Assembly (NCBI RefSeq): GCF_028657195.3
Contig: NZ_JANCPR020000041.1
Coordinates: forward strand, 19,648-83,647
Direction: 5' to 3'
Origin: Streptomyces iconiensis
GTDB lineage: Bacteria; Actinomycetota; Actinomycetes; Streptomycetales; Streptomycetaceae
DNA: 64,000 nt
The notes under the pieces were generated by a model, which saw only the letters and a list, made by a program, of their open reading frames with translations, was not told the origin of the DNA and searched no databases. Positions within the stretch are counted from its first letter, which is position 1. The number at the start of each line of letters is the position of its first letter. The translations under genes were made by a program, and so were the position numbers. This document shows, in pieces, positions 35,007-43,963 of the stretch.

Positions 35007-35417
35007 TCAGGTGTGGGCGAGCGGGGCGCCGTTACCCTCGCGCAGCAGGCCAGCCAGGGCCTCGGCGAGCGCGACGGGGTCCACGGGGTGCGAGACGGTG
35101 GCCTCGGCCCTGCTCCAGGTCGCCAGCCAGGCGTCCTGCGGGCGCCCGATCAGCAGCAGCACGGGCGGGCACTCGAAGACCTCGTCCTTGATCTGCCTGC
35201 ACACGCCCATGCCGCCGGCCGGAGCGGTCTCGCCGTCCAGGACGCACACGTCGATCTTCCGCTCCTCAAGGGCCGTCAGTACGGCGGGAAGCGTCGCGCA
35301 CTCCAGGTATTCGACGGGGGGCACGTCGGTGGCGGGCCTGCGGCCTGCGGCGAGCCTGACCTGCTCGCGGGTGGTGGCGTTGTCGCTGTAGACCAGCACC
35401 GTGGCGGTCGGCTGCAT
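35007..35417 (-). CDS. stand-alone, degenerate receiver-domain protein
   Basis: A 136-residue protein with the fold pattern of a response-regulator receiver and no output domain. The central Asp is present (DVCVLDGE), but the N-terminal acidic pair is reduced (LVYSDN) and the conserved Lys-Pro is replaced by SHPVDP, so classical phosphorylation is doubtful. I start at the ATG preceded by GGAGGAACG. It is divergent from ctaE, a location I believe is conserved in Streptomyces; a link to respiration is only inference. Confidence 0.75.
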   Translation of the reverse strand: MQPTATVLVYSDNATTREQVRLAAGRRPATDVPPVEYLECATLPAVLTALEERKIDVCVLDGETAPAGGMGVCRQIKDEVFECPPVLLLIGRPQDAWLATWSRAEATVSHPVDPVALAEALAGLLREGNGAPLAHT

Positions 35418-35635
35418 CGTTCCTCCGCGTTCGGGTCGGGTTCGGGTCGCGTGGAGCACCGGAGCACAGGCGTACCGGGTGTCTCCATGGGCGGCTCGCG
35501 TCGGATGCTACTCCTTCCGACGCACCGTCAACAGCGGTTCGTACGGGCCGATGCTGGGCCGTATGAGCAGGGCACGGCGGTCACTGGAGGCCCTGACACA
35601 CCGAACGGGACCCCCCGAAGTGAGGCCGGGATAAG

Positions 35636-35656
35636 CGACCGACATAATGTCGGTCG
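35636..35656. promoter_or_regulatory. 21-bp palindrome spanning the ctaE start codon
   Basis: CGACCGACAT and ATGTCGGTCG form perfect 10-bp arms around the single base 35646; the right arm contains the ctaE ATG. No ribosome-binding site precedes the ATG, and TAAGCG 10 bases upstream of the palindrome centre could be a -10, so the transcript may be leaderless or start inside it. A repressor site or a translation-blocking structure is likely. Confidence 0.55.
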
Positions 35657-36264
35657 TGGCGACAGCAACAGCAGTAGAAACCGGGCACGCGCACCCATCG
35701 GTCAACCGGCCGAACCTCACCAGCGTCGGAACCATCATTTGGCTGAGTTCCGAGCTGATGTTCTTCGCGGCCCTCTTCGCGATGTACTTCACCCTGCGAT
35801 CGGTGACAGGAGCCGAGTACTGGAAGGAGCACGCGAGTGCGCTGAATCTCCCCTTCTCGGCGACGAACACCACGATCCTGGTGCTCTCCTCCCTTACCTG
35901 TCAGCTCGGCGTTTTCGCCGCCGAGCGCGGGGATGTGAAGAAGCTCCGGGCGTGGTTCATCGTCACCTTCATCATGGGTGCGATCTTTATCGGTGGACAG
36001 GTCTTCGAGTACACGGAGCTGGTCAAGGAGGGCACGTCCCTCTCGTCCAGCCCCTACGGCTCGGTCTTCTACCTGACCACCGGCTTCCACGGGCTTCACG
36101 TGACGGGCGGCCTGATCGCATTCCTGTTCGTCCTGGGGCGGACATACGCGGCCAGGCGGTTCACTCACCACCAGGCCACCGCTGCCATCGTCGTGTCCTA
36201 CTACTGGCACTTCGTCGATGTCGTCTGGATCGGCCTCTTCGCCACGATCTACCTGATCAAGTAA
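35647..36264 (+). CDS. ctaE: cytochrome c oxidase subunit III
   Basis: A 205-residue membrane protein with five helices typical of the short actinobacterial subunit III. Conserved segments include FFAALFAMYFTLR, GQVFEYTELV, GFHGLHVTGGLIAF and the terminal SYYWHFVDVVWIGLFATIYLIK. I keep the ATG (MSVVATATAVETG); a GTG three codons on (at 35656) is an alternative that would put the whole 21-bp palindrome in the leader. It heads the ctaE-qcrCAB operon. Confidence 0.95.
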   Translation: MSVVATATAVETGHAHPSVNRPNLTSVGTIIWLSSELMFFAALFAMYFTLRSVTGAEYWKEHASALNLPFSATNTTILVLSSLTCQLGVFAAERGDVKKLRAWFIVTFIMGAIFIGGQVFEYTELVKEGTSLSSSPYGSVFYLTTGFHGLHVTGGLIAFLFVLGRTYAARRFTHHQATAAIVVSYYWHFVDVVWIGLFATIYLIK

Positions 36265-36356
36265 GAGATCGCGGCGCGGTCCTGCCGGTTGCCGGACCGC
36301 GAGACAGACGGACACGTAAAGCATCGACGCAGAAGATCCTGACACCGGGGTAATCC

Positions 36357-37169
36357 GTGAAAAAGCTCTCCGCACGACGGCGCCATCCGCTGGCGGCGCT
36401 CGTCGTTCTACTCTTCGCGCTGGCGGCCACCGGGGGGCTGTACACCGCGTTCGCCCCTGCGGGTGAGGCCAAGGCCGACAAGGGGTCGAGTCAGTCCCTC
36501 GCCATCGAGGAGGGCAAGAAGCTCTACGACGTCGGCTGCTCAAGCTGCCACGGAACCGGCGGCCAGGGGACCAGCGACGGTCCGAGCCTGGTCGGCGTCG
36601 GCGCCGCCTCGGTGGACTTCCAGGTCGGCACCGGGCGCATGCCGCTCCAGCAGCAGGGTGCACAGGCGCCGAAGAAGAAGCAGGTCTACGACCAGGACGA
36701 GATCAACCAGCTCGCTGCCTACGTCGCTTCTCTTGGCTCCGGCCCCTCCCAGCCCACGAAGAAGCAGTACGACCCGAACGGATCGGACGTCGCCAAGGGC
36801 GGCGAGCTGTTCCGGACGAACTGCGCCCAGTGCCACAACTTCACCGGTGAGGGCGGCGCCCTCACTCATGGGAAGTTCGCTCCTGACCTCGGTGACGTGA
36901 GCGAGAAGCACATCTACGAGGCCATGCAGACCGGTCCGCAGAACATGCCCTCCTTCCCCGACACGGTGATGCCGGAGAAGGACAAGCGCGACATCGTCGC
37001 GTACGTGAAGACGGTCAACAGTGACAAGTCCGAGAGCCCGGGCGGCTTCAAGCTCGGTGGGTTCGGGCCCGTCAGCGAAGGCATGTTCGCCTGGATCTTC
37101 GGCCTCGGTTCGATGGTCGCCGTCGCCGTCTGGGTCGCCGCTCGGACCGCAAAGGCCAGGAAGTCATGA
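36357..37169 (+). CDS. qcrC: diheme cytochrome c subunit of the bc1 complex
   Basis: A 270-residue cytochrome cc with an N-terminal helix (12-34), two heme-binding motifs CSSCH (61-65) and CAQCH (156-160), and a C-terminal anchor (about 243-262). In actinobacteria it passes electrons from QcrB/QcrA directly to the CuA of CtaC, so no soluble cytochrome c is needed. GTG start; it overlaps qcrA by an ATGA. Confidence 0.96.
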   Translation: MKKLSARRRHPLAALVVLLFALAATGGLYTAFAPAGEAKADKGSSQSLAIEEGKKLYDVGCSSCHGTGGQGTSDGPSLVGVGAASVDFQVGTGRMPLQQQGAQAPKKKQVYDQDEINQLAAYVASLGSGPSQPTKKQYDPNGSDVAKGGELFRTNCAQCHNFTGEGGALTHGKFAPDLGDVSEKHIYEAMQTGPQNMPSFPDTVMPEKDKRDIVAYVKTVNSDKSESPGGFKLGGFGPVSEGMFAWIFGLGSMVAVAVWVAARTAKARKS

Positions 37170-38233
37170 GTAGCGAGACTGGACCACACGAGAACGTGTC
37201 AGACGAAAACCTGCCCAGTGCGCAGGAACCAGGCCATGGCGCGGTGGCGCGCAAGGACGATCCGTTCGCGGACCCCGGGCTGCCGCCCCATGAGCCCCGT
37301 ATCCAGGACATCGACGAGAAGGCAGCGAGGCGCTCCGAGCGTGCCGTCGCCTTCATGTTCACGCTGTCCATGCTGGCCACGGTGGCGTTCATCGCCTCCT
37401 ACGTGGCCTTCCCGATCGACAAGATCATCTTTGTCTGGCCGCTCGGGCATGTCAGCGCGCTGAACCTGGCCCTGGGGCTCACCCTCGGTATCGCCCTGTT
37501 CTGCATCGGCGCCGGCGCGGTCCACTGGGCCCGCACGCTGATGTCGGACGAGGAAATGATCGACGAGCGGCACACCGTCGCCGCCGAGCCCGCGGTCCGC
37601 GAGCAGGTTCTCGCCGACTTCAAGCAGGGTGCCAAAGAGTCGGCCATGGGCCGCAGGAAGCTCATCCGCAACACGATGTTCGGTGCGGTGGCGCTCGTGC
37701 CGCTCTCCGGCGTCGTCCTGCTGCGTGACATGGGCCCGCTGCCCGAGGACAAGCTGCGGCACACCGCGTGGGCCAAGGGCAAGCTGCTCGTCAACGAGAA
37801 CACGAACGAGCCGCTGCGGCCCGAGGACATCGCCGTCGGCTCGCTGACCTTCGCCCGGCCCGAGGGCCTGGAGCACCACGACGAGGACTTCCAGCAGGAG
37901 ATCGCCAAGGCGGCCCTGATGCTGGTCCGGATCGAGCCGAAGGACATCAAGGACAAGCGCGAGCTGGACTGGTCGCACGACGGGATCGTCGCGTACTCGA
38001 AGGTCTGCACGCACGTCGGCTGCCCCGTCAGCCTGTACGAGCAGCAGACGCACCACGTGCTGTGTCCGTGTCACCAGTCGACGTTCGACCTCTCGGACGG
38101 TGCCCGCGTGCTCTTCGGGCCCGCAGGTCACCCGCTGCCGCAGCTCAACATCAGCGTCAACAAGGACGGCTACCTCGAAGCGCAGGGCGACTTCGCGGAG
38201 CCCGTCGGTCCGGCCTTCTGGGAGCGCGGATGA
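37166..38233 (+). CDS. qcrA: Rieske iron-sulfur subunit of the bc1 complex
   Basis: A 355-residue subunit with a long charged N-terminus, three membrane helices (about 55-75, 90-113 and 170-190) and a C-terminal Rieske domain. The [2Fe-2S] ligands are Cys281, His283, Cys300 and His303 (CTHVGCPV and CPCHQS). Three helices, rather than one, mark the actinobacterial type. It is coupled to qcrC and qcrB by 4-base overlaps. Confidence 0.96.
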   Translation: MSSETGPHENVSDENLPSAQEPGHGAVARKDDPFADPGLPPHEPRIQDIDEKAARRSERAVAFMFTLSMLATVAFIASYVAFPIDKIIFVWPLGHVSALNLALGLTLGIALFCIGAGAVHWARTLMSDEEMIDERHTVAAEPAVREQVLADFKQGAKESAMGRRKLIRNTMFGAVALVPLSGVVLLRDMGPLPEDKLRHTAWAKGKLLVNENTNEPLRPEDIAVGSLTFARPEGLEHHDEDFQQEIAKAALMLVRIEPKDIKDKRELDWSHDGIVAYSKVCTHVGCPVSLYEQQTHHVLCPCHQSTFDLSDGARVLFGPAGHPLPQLNISVNKDGYLEAQGDFAEPVGPAFWERG

Positions 38234-39879
38234 GTACTGCAACCGACACTCCGGGCAGCGCGGCTGCCGGGGAGAAGAAGAAAGCACCCGCGGGTGAGCG
38301 GGTCGCTGACTGGGCCGACGGACGGCTGGGCATCTTCAGCCTCGCCAAGGCCAACATGCGCAAGATCTTCCCGGACCACTGGTCCTTCATGCTGGGTGAG
38401 GTCGCGCTCTACAGCTTCATCATCATCATCCTGACCGGTGTCTATCTGACGCTGTTCTTCCACCCGTCGATGAACGAGGTGGAGTACCACGGCCCGTACG
38501 TGCCGATGCAGGGTGTGCAGATGTCCGAGGCGTTCGCCTCGACGCTGGACATCAGCTTCGACGTACGCGGTGGTCTGCTCATGCGGCAGATCCACCACTG
38601 GGCGGCGCTGATCTTCCTCGCGGCGATGTTCGTGCACATGATGCGCGTCTTCTTCACGGGGGCCTTCCGCAAGCCGCGCGAGGTCAACTGGCTGTTCGGC
38701 TTCCTGCTGTTCGTCCTGGGCATGTTCACCGGCTTCACCGGTTACTCGCTCCCCGACGACCTGCTGTCCGGCACCGGTGTCCGCTTCATGGAGGGCGCGA
38801 TCCTGTCCGTGCCGATCGTCGGCACGTACCTCTCGATGTTCCTCTTCGGCGGGGAGTTCCCCGGGCACGACTTCATCGCCCGGTTCTACTCGGCGCACGT
38901 GCTGCTGTTGCCAGGCATCATGCTGGGCCTGCTGGTGGCGCACCTGATCCTGGTCTTCTACCACAAGCACACCCAGTTCGCGGGCCCTGGACGTACGAAC
39001 AAGAACGTCGTCGGCATGCCGCTGCTGCCGGTCTACATGGCCAAGGCCGGAGGCTTCTTCTTCCTGGTCTTCGGTGTGATCTCGGCGGTCGCCGCGCTCT
39101 TCACGATCAACCCGATCTGGGTGCTGGGCCCGTACCGGCCCGATCAGGTGTCGACGAACGCGCAGCCCGACTGGTACATGGGCTTCCCCGAGGGGCTCGT
39201 CCGTGTGATGCCTGGCTGGGAGATCAACGTCGCGGGCCACTCGCTCGTGCTGGGCGTGTTCATCCCGCTGATGATCCTGCCCGTGGTGCTCGGTGCGATC
39301 GCGGTCTATCCGTTCATCGAGTCGTGGGTCACGGGAGACAAGCGCGAGCACCACATCGCGGACAGGCCACGGAACGCGCCGACGCGTACTGGCTTCGGTG
39401 CCGCCTGGATCGCCTGGTACTTCGTGCTGCTCGTGGGCGGTGGTAACGACCTCTGGGCGACGCACTTCCACTTGTCGATCAACGCGATCACGTGGTTCGT
39501 GCGCATCGGATTCTTCGTCGTACCCGTCATCGTCTTCGTCATCACGCGGAGAATCTGTCTCGGATTGCAGCGCCGCGACCGCGACAAGGTGCTGCACGGG
39601 CGGGAGTCCGGCACCATCAAGCGGCTGCCGCACGGCGAGTTCGTGGAGGTCCACGAGCCGCTCAACCAGGAACAGCTGCACACGCTCACGGCGCACGAGC
39701 AGTACCAGCCGGCCGAGATCGGTCCCGGGACGGACGAGAACGGCGTCGAGCGGAAGGTCTCGCGCGGGCAGAAGATGCGCGCGAAGCTGTCGAAGGGTTA
39801 CTTCGGGGAGTCGGGTCAGATCCCCAAGCCGACCAGCGAGGAGTACCGCGAGATCGAAAGCGGACACGGGCACCACTAG
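38230..39879 (+). CDS. qcrB: cytochrome b subunit of the bc1 complex
   Basis: A 549-residue menaquinol-oxidising cytochrome b. Heme-ligand histidines lie in QIHHWAALIFLAAMFVHMMR and YSAHVLLLPGIMLGLLVAHL; the quinol-site motif appears in the PDWY form (QPDWYMGFPEG). A hydrophilic C-terminal extension of about 120 residues, typical of actinobacteria, follows the last helix. It closes the ctaE-qcrCAB operon. Confidence 0.96.
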   Translation: MSTATDTPGSAAAGEKKKAPAGERVADWADGRLGIFSLAKANMRKIFPDHWSFMLGEVALYSFIIIILTGVYLTLFFHPSMNEVEYHGPYVPMQGVQMSEAFASTLDISFDVRGGLLMRQIHHWAALIFLAAMFVHMMRVFFTGAFRKPREVNWLFGFLLFVLGMFTGFTGYSLPDDLLSGTGVRFMEGAILSVPIVGTYLSMFLFGGEFPGHDFIARFYSAHVLLLPGIMLGLLVAHLILVFYHKHTQFAGPGRTNKNVVGMPLLPVYMAKAGGFFFLVFGVISAVAALFTINPIWVLGPYRPDQVSTNAQPDWYMGFPEGLVRVMPGWEINVAGHSLVLGVFIPLMILPVVLGAIAVYPFIESWVTGDKREHHIADRPRNAPTRTGFGAAWIAWYFVLLVGGGNDLWATHFHLSINAITWFVRIGFFVVPVIVFVITRRICLGLQRRDRDKVLHGRESGTIKRLPHGEFVEVHEPLNQEQLHTLTAHEQYQPAEIGPGTDENGVERKVSRGQKMRAKLSKGYFGESGQIPKPTSEEYREIESGHGHH

Positions 39880-39910
39880 CCCGGCGCACGGCTGAATCGC
39901 CACACACGGA

Positions 39911-39942
39911 GGGGGTTCGCGGGGTTTTCCCCGCGGGCCCCC
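39911..39942 (+). terminator. terminator of ctaE-qcrCAB
   Basis: A 14-bp stem including two G-T wobble pairs (39911-39924 with 39929-39942), loop TTTT, followed by TTT, 32 bases after the qcrB stop. Confidence 0.8.
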
Positions 39943-40073
39943 TTTGGCGTGCCAGGGGGTCGGGCTTCGCGAAGGGGCGGGGCGCGGCGGTGCCCGTGCT
40001 CGATATGGTGGGCACACCCTCCCCCGGTCTGCGGCCGGGAGGTGTCCCCAACGACTGCCAGGAAGTGGTTCCC

Positions 40074-41141
40074 ATGAGCGCTGCTGCACCCGCCGGAGGC
40101 GACACCGTGGCGGCGCGTACCTGGCCGGACGTACTGGGGGCCCTGCTGGCCGGCGAGGACCTGTCGGCCGGCGCGACCGAGTGGGCCATGGACCGCATCA
40201 TGAGCGGCGAGGCCAGCGACGCGCAGATCGCCGGGTTCGCGGTGGCGCTGCGGGCCAAGGGCGAGACGGTCGAGGAGATCTCGGGGCTCGTCAGCGCGAT
40301 GTACGAGCACGCGAACGTGATCGAGGTGCCGGGGCCCTCCGTGGACATCGTCGGGACCGGCGGCGACCGGGCGAGGACCGTGAACATCTCCACCATGTCG
40401 GCGATCGTCGTCGCGGGTTCCGGGGTGAAGGTCGTCAAGCACGGCAACCGCGCGGCCTCCAGCGCCAGCGGGGCCTCCGACGTGCTGGAGAAGCTCGGGG
40501 TCAACCTGGAGCTGTCGCCGCGCCGGGTGGCCGAGGTGGCGGCCGAGGCCGGGATCACGTTCTGTTTCGCGATCAGGTTCCACCCCTCGCTGCGGCATGT
40601 GGCGGTGGCACGCAAGGACCTGGGGATCCCGACCCCGTTCAACTTCCTCGGCCCGCTGACCAATCCGGCCCGCGTGCGCGCGCAGGCGACCGGGGTCGCG
40701 GACGCGCGGATGGCGCCGATCATCGCCGGGGTGCTGGCGGCACGCGGTTCGTCCGCACTGGTCTTCCGGGGTGACGACGGACTGGACGAGCTGACGACGA
40801 CGGCCACGTCGACCGTCTGGGTCGTACGGGACGGGCTCGTACGCGAGGAGAGCTTCGATCCGCGTGACGTGGGGCTCGAACTGGTGCCGGTCGAGGCGCT
40901 GCGCGGCGCCGACGCCGCGTACAACGCCGATGTGGCACGCAGGCTGCTGGAGGGCGAGCGCGGGCCCGTACGGGACGCTGTGCTGCTGAACTCGGCCGCC
41001 GCGCTCGTGGCGCTCACGCCCACGGAGGCGCCGCTGGCCGAGCAGCTCGCCGCCGGTATGGAGCGCGCGGCGCACTCCGTCGACTCGGGTGCGGCGCGCG
41101 CCACGCTGGAGCGCTGGGTGGCCGCGAGCGCCAAGGGCTGA
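40074..41141 (+). CDS. trpD: anthranilate phosphoribosyltransferase
   Basis: A 355-residue enzyme that joins anthranilate and PRPP in tryptophan synthesis. Clear motifs are VDIVGTGGDRARTVNIST (PRPP site), VKHGNRAASSASGASDVLEKLG and FNFLGPLTNPA. I start at the ATG with AGGAAG upstream. A stem-loop with bulges (about 40011-40047) precedes it, but I see no Trp-rich leader peptide. It stands alone, apart from other trp genes. Confidence 0.95.
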   Translation: MSAAAPAGGDTVAARTWPDVLGALLAGEDLSAGATEWAMDRIMSGEASDAQIAGFAVALRAKGETVEEISGLVSAMYEHANVIEVPGPSVDIVGTGGDRARTVNISTMSAIVVAGSGVKVVKHGNRAASSASGASDVLEKLGVNLELSPRRVAEVAAEAGITFCFAIRFHPSLRHVAVARKDLGIPTPFNFLGPLTNPARVRAQATGVADARMAPIIAGVLAARGSSALVFRGDDGLDELTTTATSTVWVVRDGLVREESFDPRDVGLELVPVEALRGADAAYNADVARRLLEGERGPVRDAVLLNSAAALVALTPTEAPLAEQLAAGMERAAHSVDSGAARATLERWVAASAKG

Positions 41142-41150
41142 GCCGACGTT

Positions 41151-41185
41151 CCGCCCGGCCGGGGCCGCGTGCGCCGGCCGGGCGG
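41151..41185. terminator. bidirectional terminator between trpD and VOC gene
   Basis: A perfect 12-bp stem (41151-41162 with 41174-41185) with an 11-base loop between convergent genes. Confidence 0.75.
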
Positions 41186-41204
41186 TGGTGCGCCCGGTGC
41201 CTGT

Positions 41205-41687
41205 TCACTGCTTGTACGCGGCCTCCAGGGTCGGTACGTCGATCTTGCGCATGCCGAGCATGGCGCGGGTGACGGCGCCGGCCTTGGCCGGGTCGGGGTC
41301 CTTGAGCAGTTCGATCAGGCGGCGCGGGACGATCTGCCAGGACAGGCCGTACTTGTCCTTGAGCCAGCCGCACTGGCTCTCCTCGCCTCCGTCGGCGGTG
41401 AGCCGGTCCCACAGCCGGTCGACCTCGGCCTGCGTCTCGCAGTCGACCTGCAGCGAGATGGCCTCGGTGAAGTGGAACTGCGGGCCGCCGTTCAGGGCGA
41501 CATAGCCCTGGCCCGCCAGTTCGAAGGCGACGGTCAGCACGGAGCCGGGCTCGCCAGGGCCGTCCGCGCCGTAGCGGGTGATATCGGTGATGCGGGAGTC
41601 GTCGAAGAGCGTGATGTAGAAGTTCGCCGCCTCCTCCGCCTGGTTGTCGAACCAGAGACAATTGGTGATCTTCTGCGGCTTCTGCAT
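41205..41687 (-). CDS. VOC-superfamily (PhnB/YdhR-like) protein
   Basis: A 160-residue glyoxalase-fold protein of the so-called 3-demethylubiquinone methyltransferase-like group: KITNCLWFDNQAEEAANFY at the start and GWLKDKYGLSWQIVPRRL near the end. The substrate is unknown, and the family name does not imply methyltransferase activity. AAAGGAG lies 9 bases before the ATG. Confidence 0.85.
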   Translation of the reverse strand: MQKPQKITNCLWFDNQAEEAANFYITLFDDSRITDITRYGADGPGEPGSVLTVAFELAGQGYVALNGGPQFHFTEAISLQVDCETQAEVDRLWDRLTADGGEESQCGWLKDKYGLSWQIVPRRLIELLKDPDPAKAGAVTRAMLGMRKIDVPTLEAAYKQ

Positions 41688-41933
41688 GGTGGTTCACTCC
41701 TTTTCGGGACCCCTGTGCGGACATGTGTGCCGAAGTCTGTCGAATCCCTGTGTGGGCTTCCAGAAGAGAGACCGGTGCTGCCGCAGGAAGTCATCGGCAT
41801 GTGCGCTACCGGTGCGGCTGGTCCCACGAGAGCCGCCTCTTCTGGATCTTCCTGTACGCGTGCCGCCTGATGAGCATGGTCTGCGCCGACCGGCTCAGCG
41901 GCGGTTCTCCGCACTCCTGGAGGGAAGCCCCGT

Positions 41934-43580
41934 ATGGCAGTACCCACCGAACCCGACCTCATCGTGCGCGGCGGTGTCGTGCTCACCCTCGACGGCGCGG
42001 GGCGCCGGGTGAGCGCGCTGGCGGCGCGCGGGGGGCGGATCACCGCGCTCGGTGACGACCGGGAGATCTCCGCGCTCGCGGGCCCGCACACCCGGGTACT
42101 GGAACTGGAAGGCCGCACGGCCATCCCCGGCTTCATCGAGTCCCACAACCACCCCGTCTTCTTCGGCTTCGCGCTCGCGGCGCCCGTGGACGCCGGGTCG
42201 CCGCCCAACGACCGGATCGCCGACATCGCCGAGCGGCTCGCGGTCGCCGTGCGGGAGGCGCCGGCGGGGGAGTGGGTGCGGGGGTTCCGCTACGACCACA
42301 CGCTGCTGGCCGACCGGCGCCATCCCACGCGGCACGACCTGGACCCCGTATCGCCCCGCCACCCTGTGGTGCTCACCCATGTCACGGGGCACTTCTGCAC
42401 CGTCAACTCGGCGGCGCTCGCGCTGCTCGGGATCACGGCCGCCACCCCCGACCCGCCGGGCGGCCGTATCGAACGGGACGCCTCGGGCGAGGCCACGGGG
42501 GTGCTCGTGGAGACCGCGGCCTTCCTGGTCAACTCCCAGCTGCCCCGGCCCGACGAGGAGACCCTGGCGCACGCGCTGCGGCTGGCCGACAGGGAGTTCC
42601 TGGCCAACGGCATCACCACCGTGCACGACACCGGTACGGGGCTCTTCGGCGGCACCGGCGAACTCGCCCTCTACAGGCGGCTGTCCGCTTCGGGCGAGCT
42701 GCGCACCCGGGTGCGCAGCTACCTGGCGCACCAGGCGTTCGCCGGTGCGGACGGGCGCATGCCGACGCCGGGCGAGCTGGGCGCCGCCTCGGACGGGGAG
42801 CGCTTCAGGCTCGCCGGGGTGAAGATCATCGCTGACGGTTCGATCCAGGGCCGTACCGGCTGCCTCGCCGAGGGCTATCACCAGCACCCCGACGAGCACG
42901 GCATGATGCTCCAGTCGCCCGAGCGGCTCGCCGAGATGGTCGCCGACGTGGACGCCGCCGGCTGGCAGGCGGCCGTGCACGGGAACGGTGACGCGGCCAT
43001 CGAGGCCATCGTGGGCGCCTACCGGCATGTGGACAGCGCGGCGCGGCGGCACCGTATCGAGCACTGCCAGACCGTGCGCGAGGACCAGCTCGACAGGATG
43101 GCCGAACAGGGCGTGCTCGCCTCGTTCTTCGTCAAGCACGTCTACTACTGGGGCGACGGCCACCGCGACCTGTGGCTGGGGCCCGAACGGGCGCGCCGTA
43201 TCAGCCCGTTGGTCTCGGCGCACCGCAGAGGCATCATCTACGGGCTGCACTCGGACACGCCCGTCACACCCGTACCGCCGCTGGAGGGCGTGTGGTGCGC
43301 CGTGGCGCGCAGGACGCGCGACGGTCACGAGCTCGGGCCCGAGCAGGCCGTCGACGTCGAACGGGCGCTGCGCGCCTACACGGTCGACGCCGCGCATCTG
43401 ACGGGCGAGGAGGGCGAGACGGGCACGCTGGAGGCCGGCAAGCTGGCCGACCTGGCGGTGCTGTCCGACGACCCGACGGCCGTCACCACGGAGGCGCTGC
43501 GCACGCTGCGCGTCGAGGCCACGGTCGTGGGCGGCGAGGTCGCCTGGAGCGCCACAGGTGAGCTGAGCCCCGCGCTGTGA
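41934..43580 (+). CDS. YtcJ-like amidohydrolase
   Basis: A 548-residue metal-dependent hydrolase. The HxH motif is in PGFIESHNHPVFFG, later metal/catalytic histidines are in AVHGNGDAA and RHRIEHCQTV, and the final Asp is in LHSDTPVTP. YtcJ-type enzymes hydrolyse amides or formamides, but the substrate is unknown. It is coupled by GTGA to a DUF3311 gene and a sodium symporter, suggesting uptake and hydrolysis of one compound. The 246-base gap upstream has no gene I can support; GGGAAG precedes the ATG. Confidence 0.88.
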   Translation: MAVPTEPDLIVRGGVVLTLDGAGRRVSALAARGGRITALGDDREISALAGPHTRVLELEGRTAIPGFIESHNHPVFFGFALAAPVDAGSPPNDRIADIAERLAVAVREAPAGEWVRGFRYDHTLLADRRHPTRHDLDPVSPRHPVVLTHVTGHFCTVNSAALALLGITAATPDPPGGRIERDASGEATGVLVETAAFLVNSQLPRPDEETLAHALRLADREFLANGITTVHDTGTGLFGGTGELALYRRLSASGELRTRVRSYLAHQAFAGADGRMPTPGELGAASDGERFRLAGVKIIADGSIQGRTGCLAEGYHQHPDEHGMMLQSPERLAEMVADVDAAGWQAAVHGNGDAAIEAIVGAYRHVDSAARRHRIEHCQTVREDQLDRMAEQGVLASFFVKHVYYWGDGHRDLWLGPERARRISPLVSAHRRGIIYGLHSDTPVTPVPPLEGVWCAVARRTRDGHELGPEQAVDVERALRAYTVDAAHLTGEEGETGTLEAGKLADLAVLSDDPTAVTTEALRTLRVEATVVGGEVAWSATGELSPAL

Positions 43581-43963
43581 CCGGTGCCGTACGTGCTGTA
43601 CGTGCTGTACGGAGCTGGCCCAGCGTGCTGGTCGGGCTGGGTGTCCCGGCGTTCGCGCTGCTGGGCGGTGTGACGCTCCTGTCGGGTTCCGGTGCGCGCG
43701 TGCTCGGCTGGCCCGCGCTCTACCTGTGGGTCTTCCTCTGTTTTCCGCTCACTACGGTGTGCCTCGCGGTGAGCTGGCGGGTCTTCGACCGGCGGCACTA
43801 CAGGGAGCCGGAGTCGGAGTCGGGGTCGGGACCGGAGTTGGAGTCGGGACCGGGGCCGGAGTTGGAACCGGGGCCGGAACCGGGGCCGGAGCCGGGGTCC
43901 GGGGGAGGGCTGGGGTACGGGCAGGTTCCGGAGCCCCGGCGGAAGCCGGGGGGCGCCTCGTGA
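43577..43963 (+). CDS. DUF3311-like small membrane protein with Glu/Pro/Gly repeat tail
   Basis: A 128-residue protein with two helices (about 15-36 and 44-66) followed by VSWRVFDRRHY and a repetitive tail (about 76-112, ESGSGPELESGPGPELEPGP...) encoded by a degenerate 6-bp repeat. DUF3311 proteins commonly accompany sodium:solute symporters, as here. It overlaps both neighbours by 4 bases. Confidence 0.78.
   Translation: MTGAVRAVRAVRSWPSVLVGLGVPAFALLGGVTLLSGSGARVLGWPALYLWVFLCFPLTTVCLAVSWRVFDRRHYREPESESGSGPELESGPGPELEPGPEPGPEPGSGGGLGYGQVPEPRRKPGGAS

Noticed and set aside
40011..40047. Tryptophan attenuator before trpD
   Set aside because: A stem-loop is present, but no leader ORF with consecutive Trp codons and no alternative pairing is evident.
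41688..41933. Possible small gene (frame containing SRLFWIFLYACRLMSMVCADRL) before the amidohydrolase
   Set aside because: No suitable start with ribosome-binding site, codon bias unlike the neighbours, and the frame runs on into the amidohydrolase gene.
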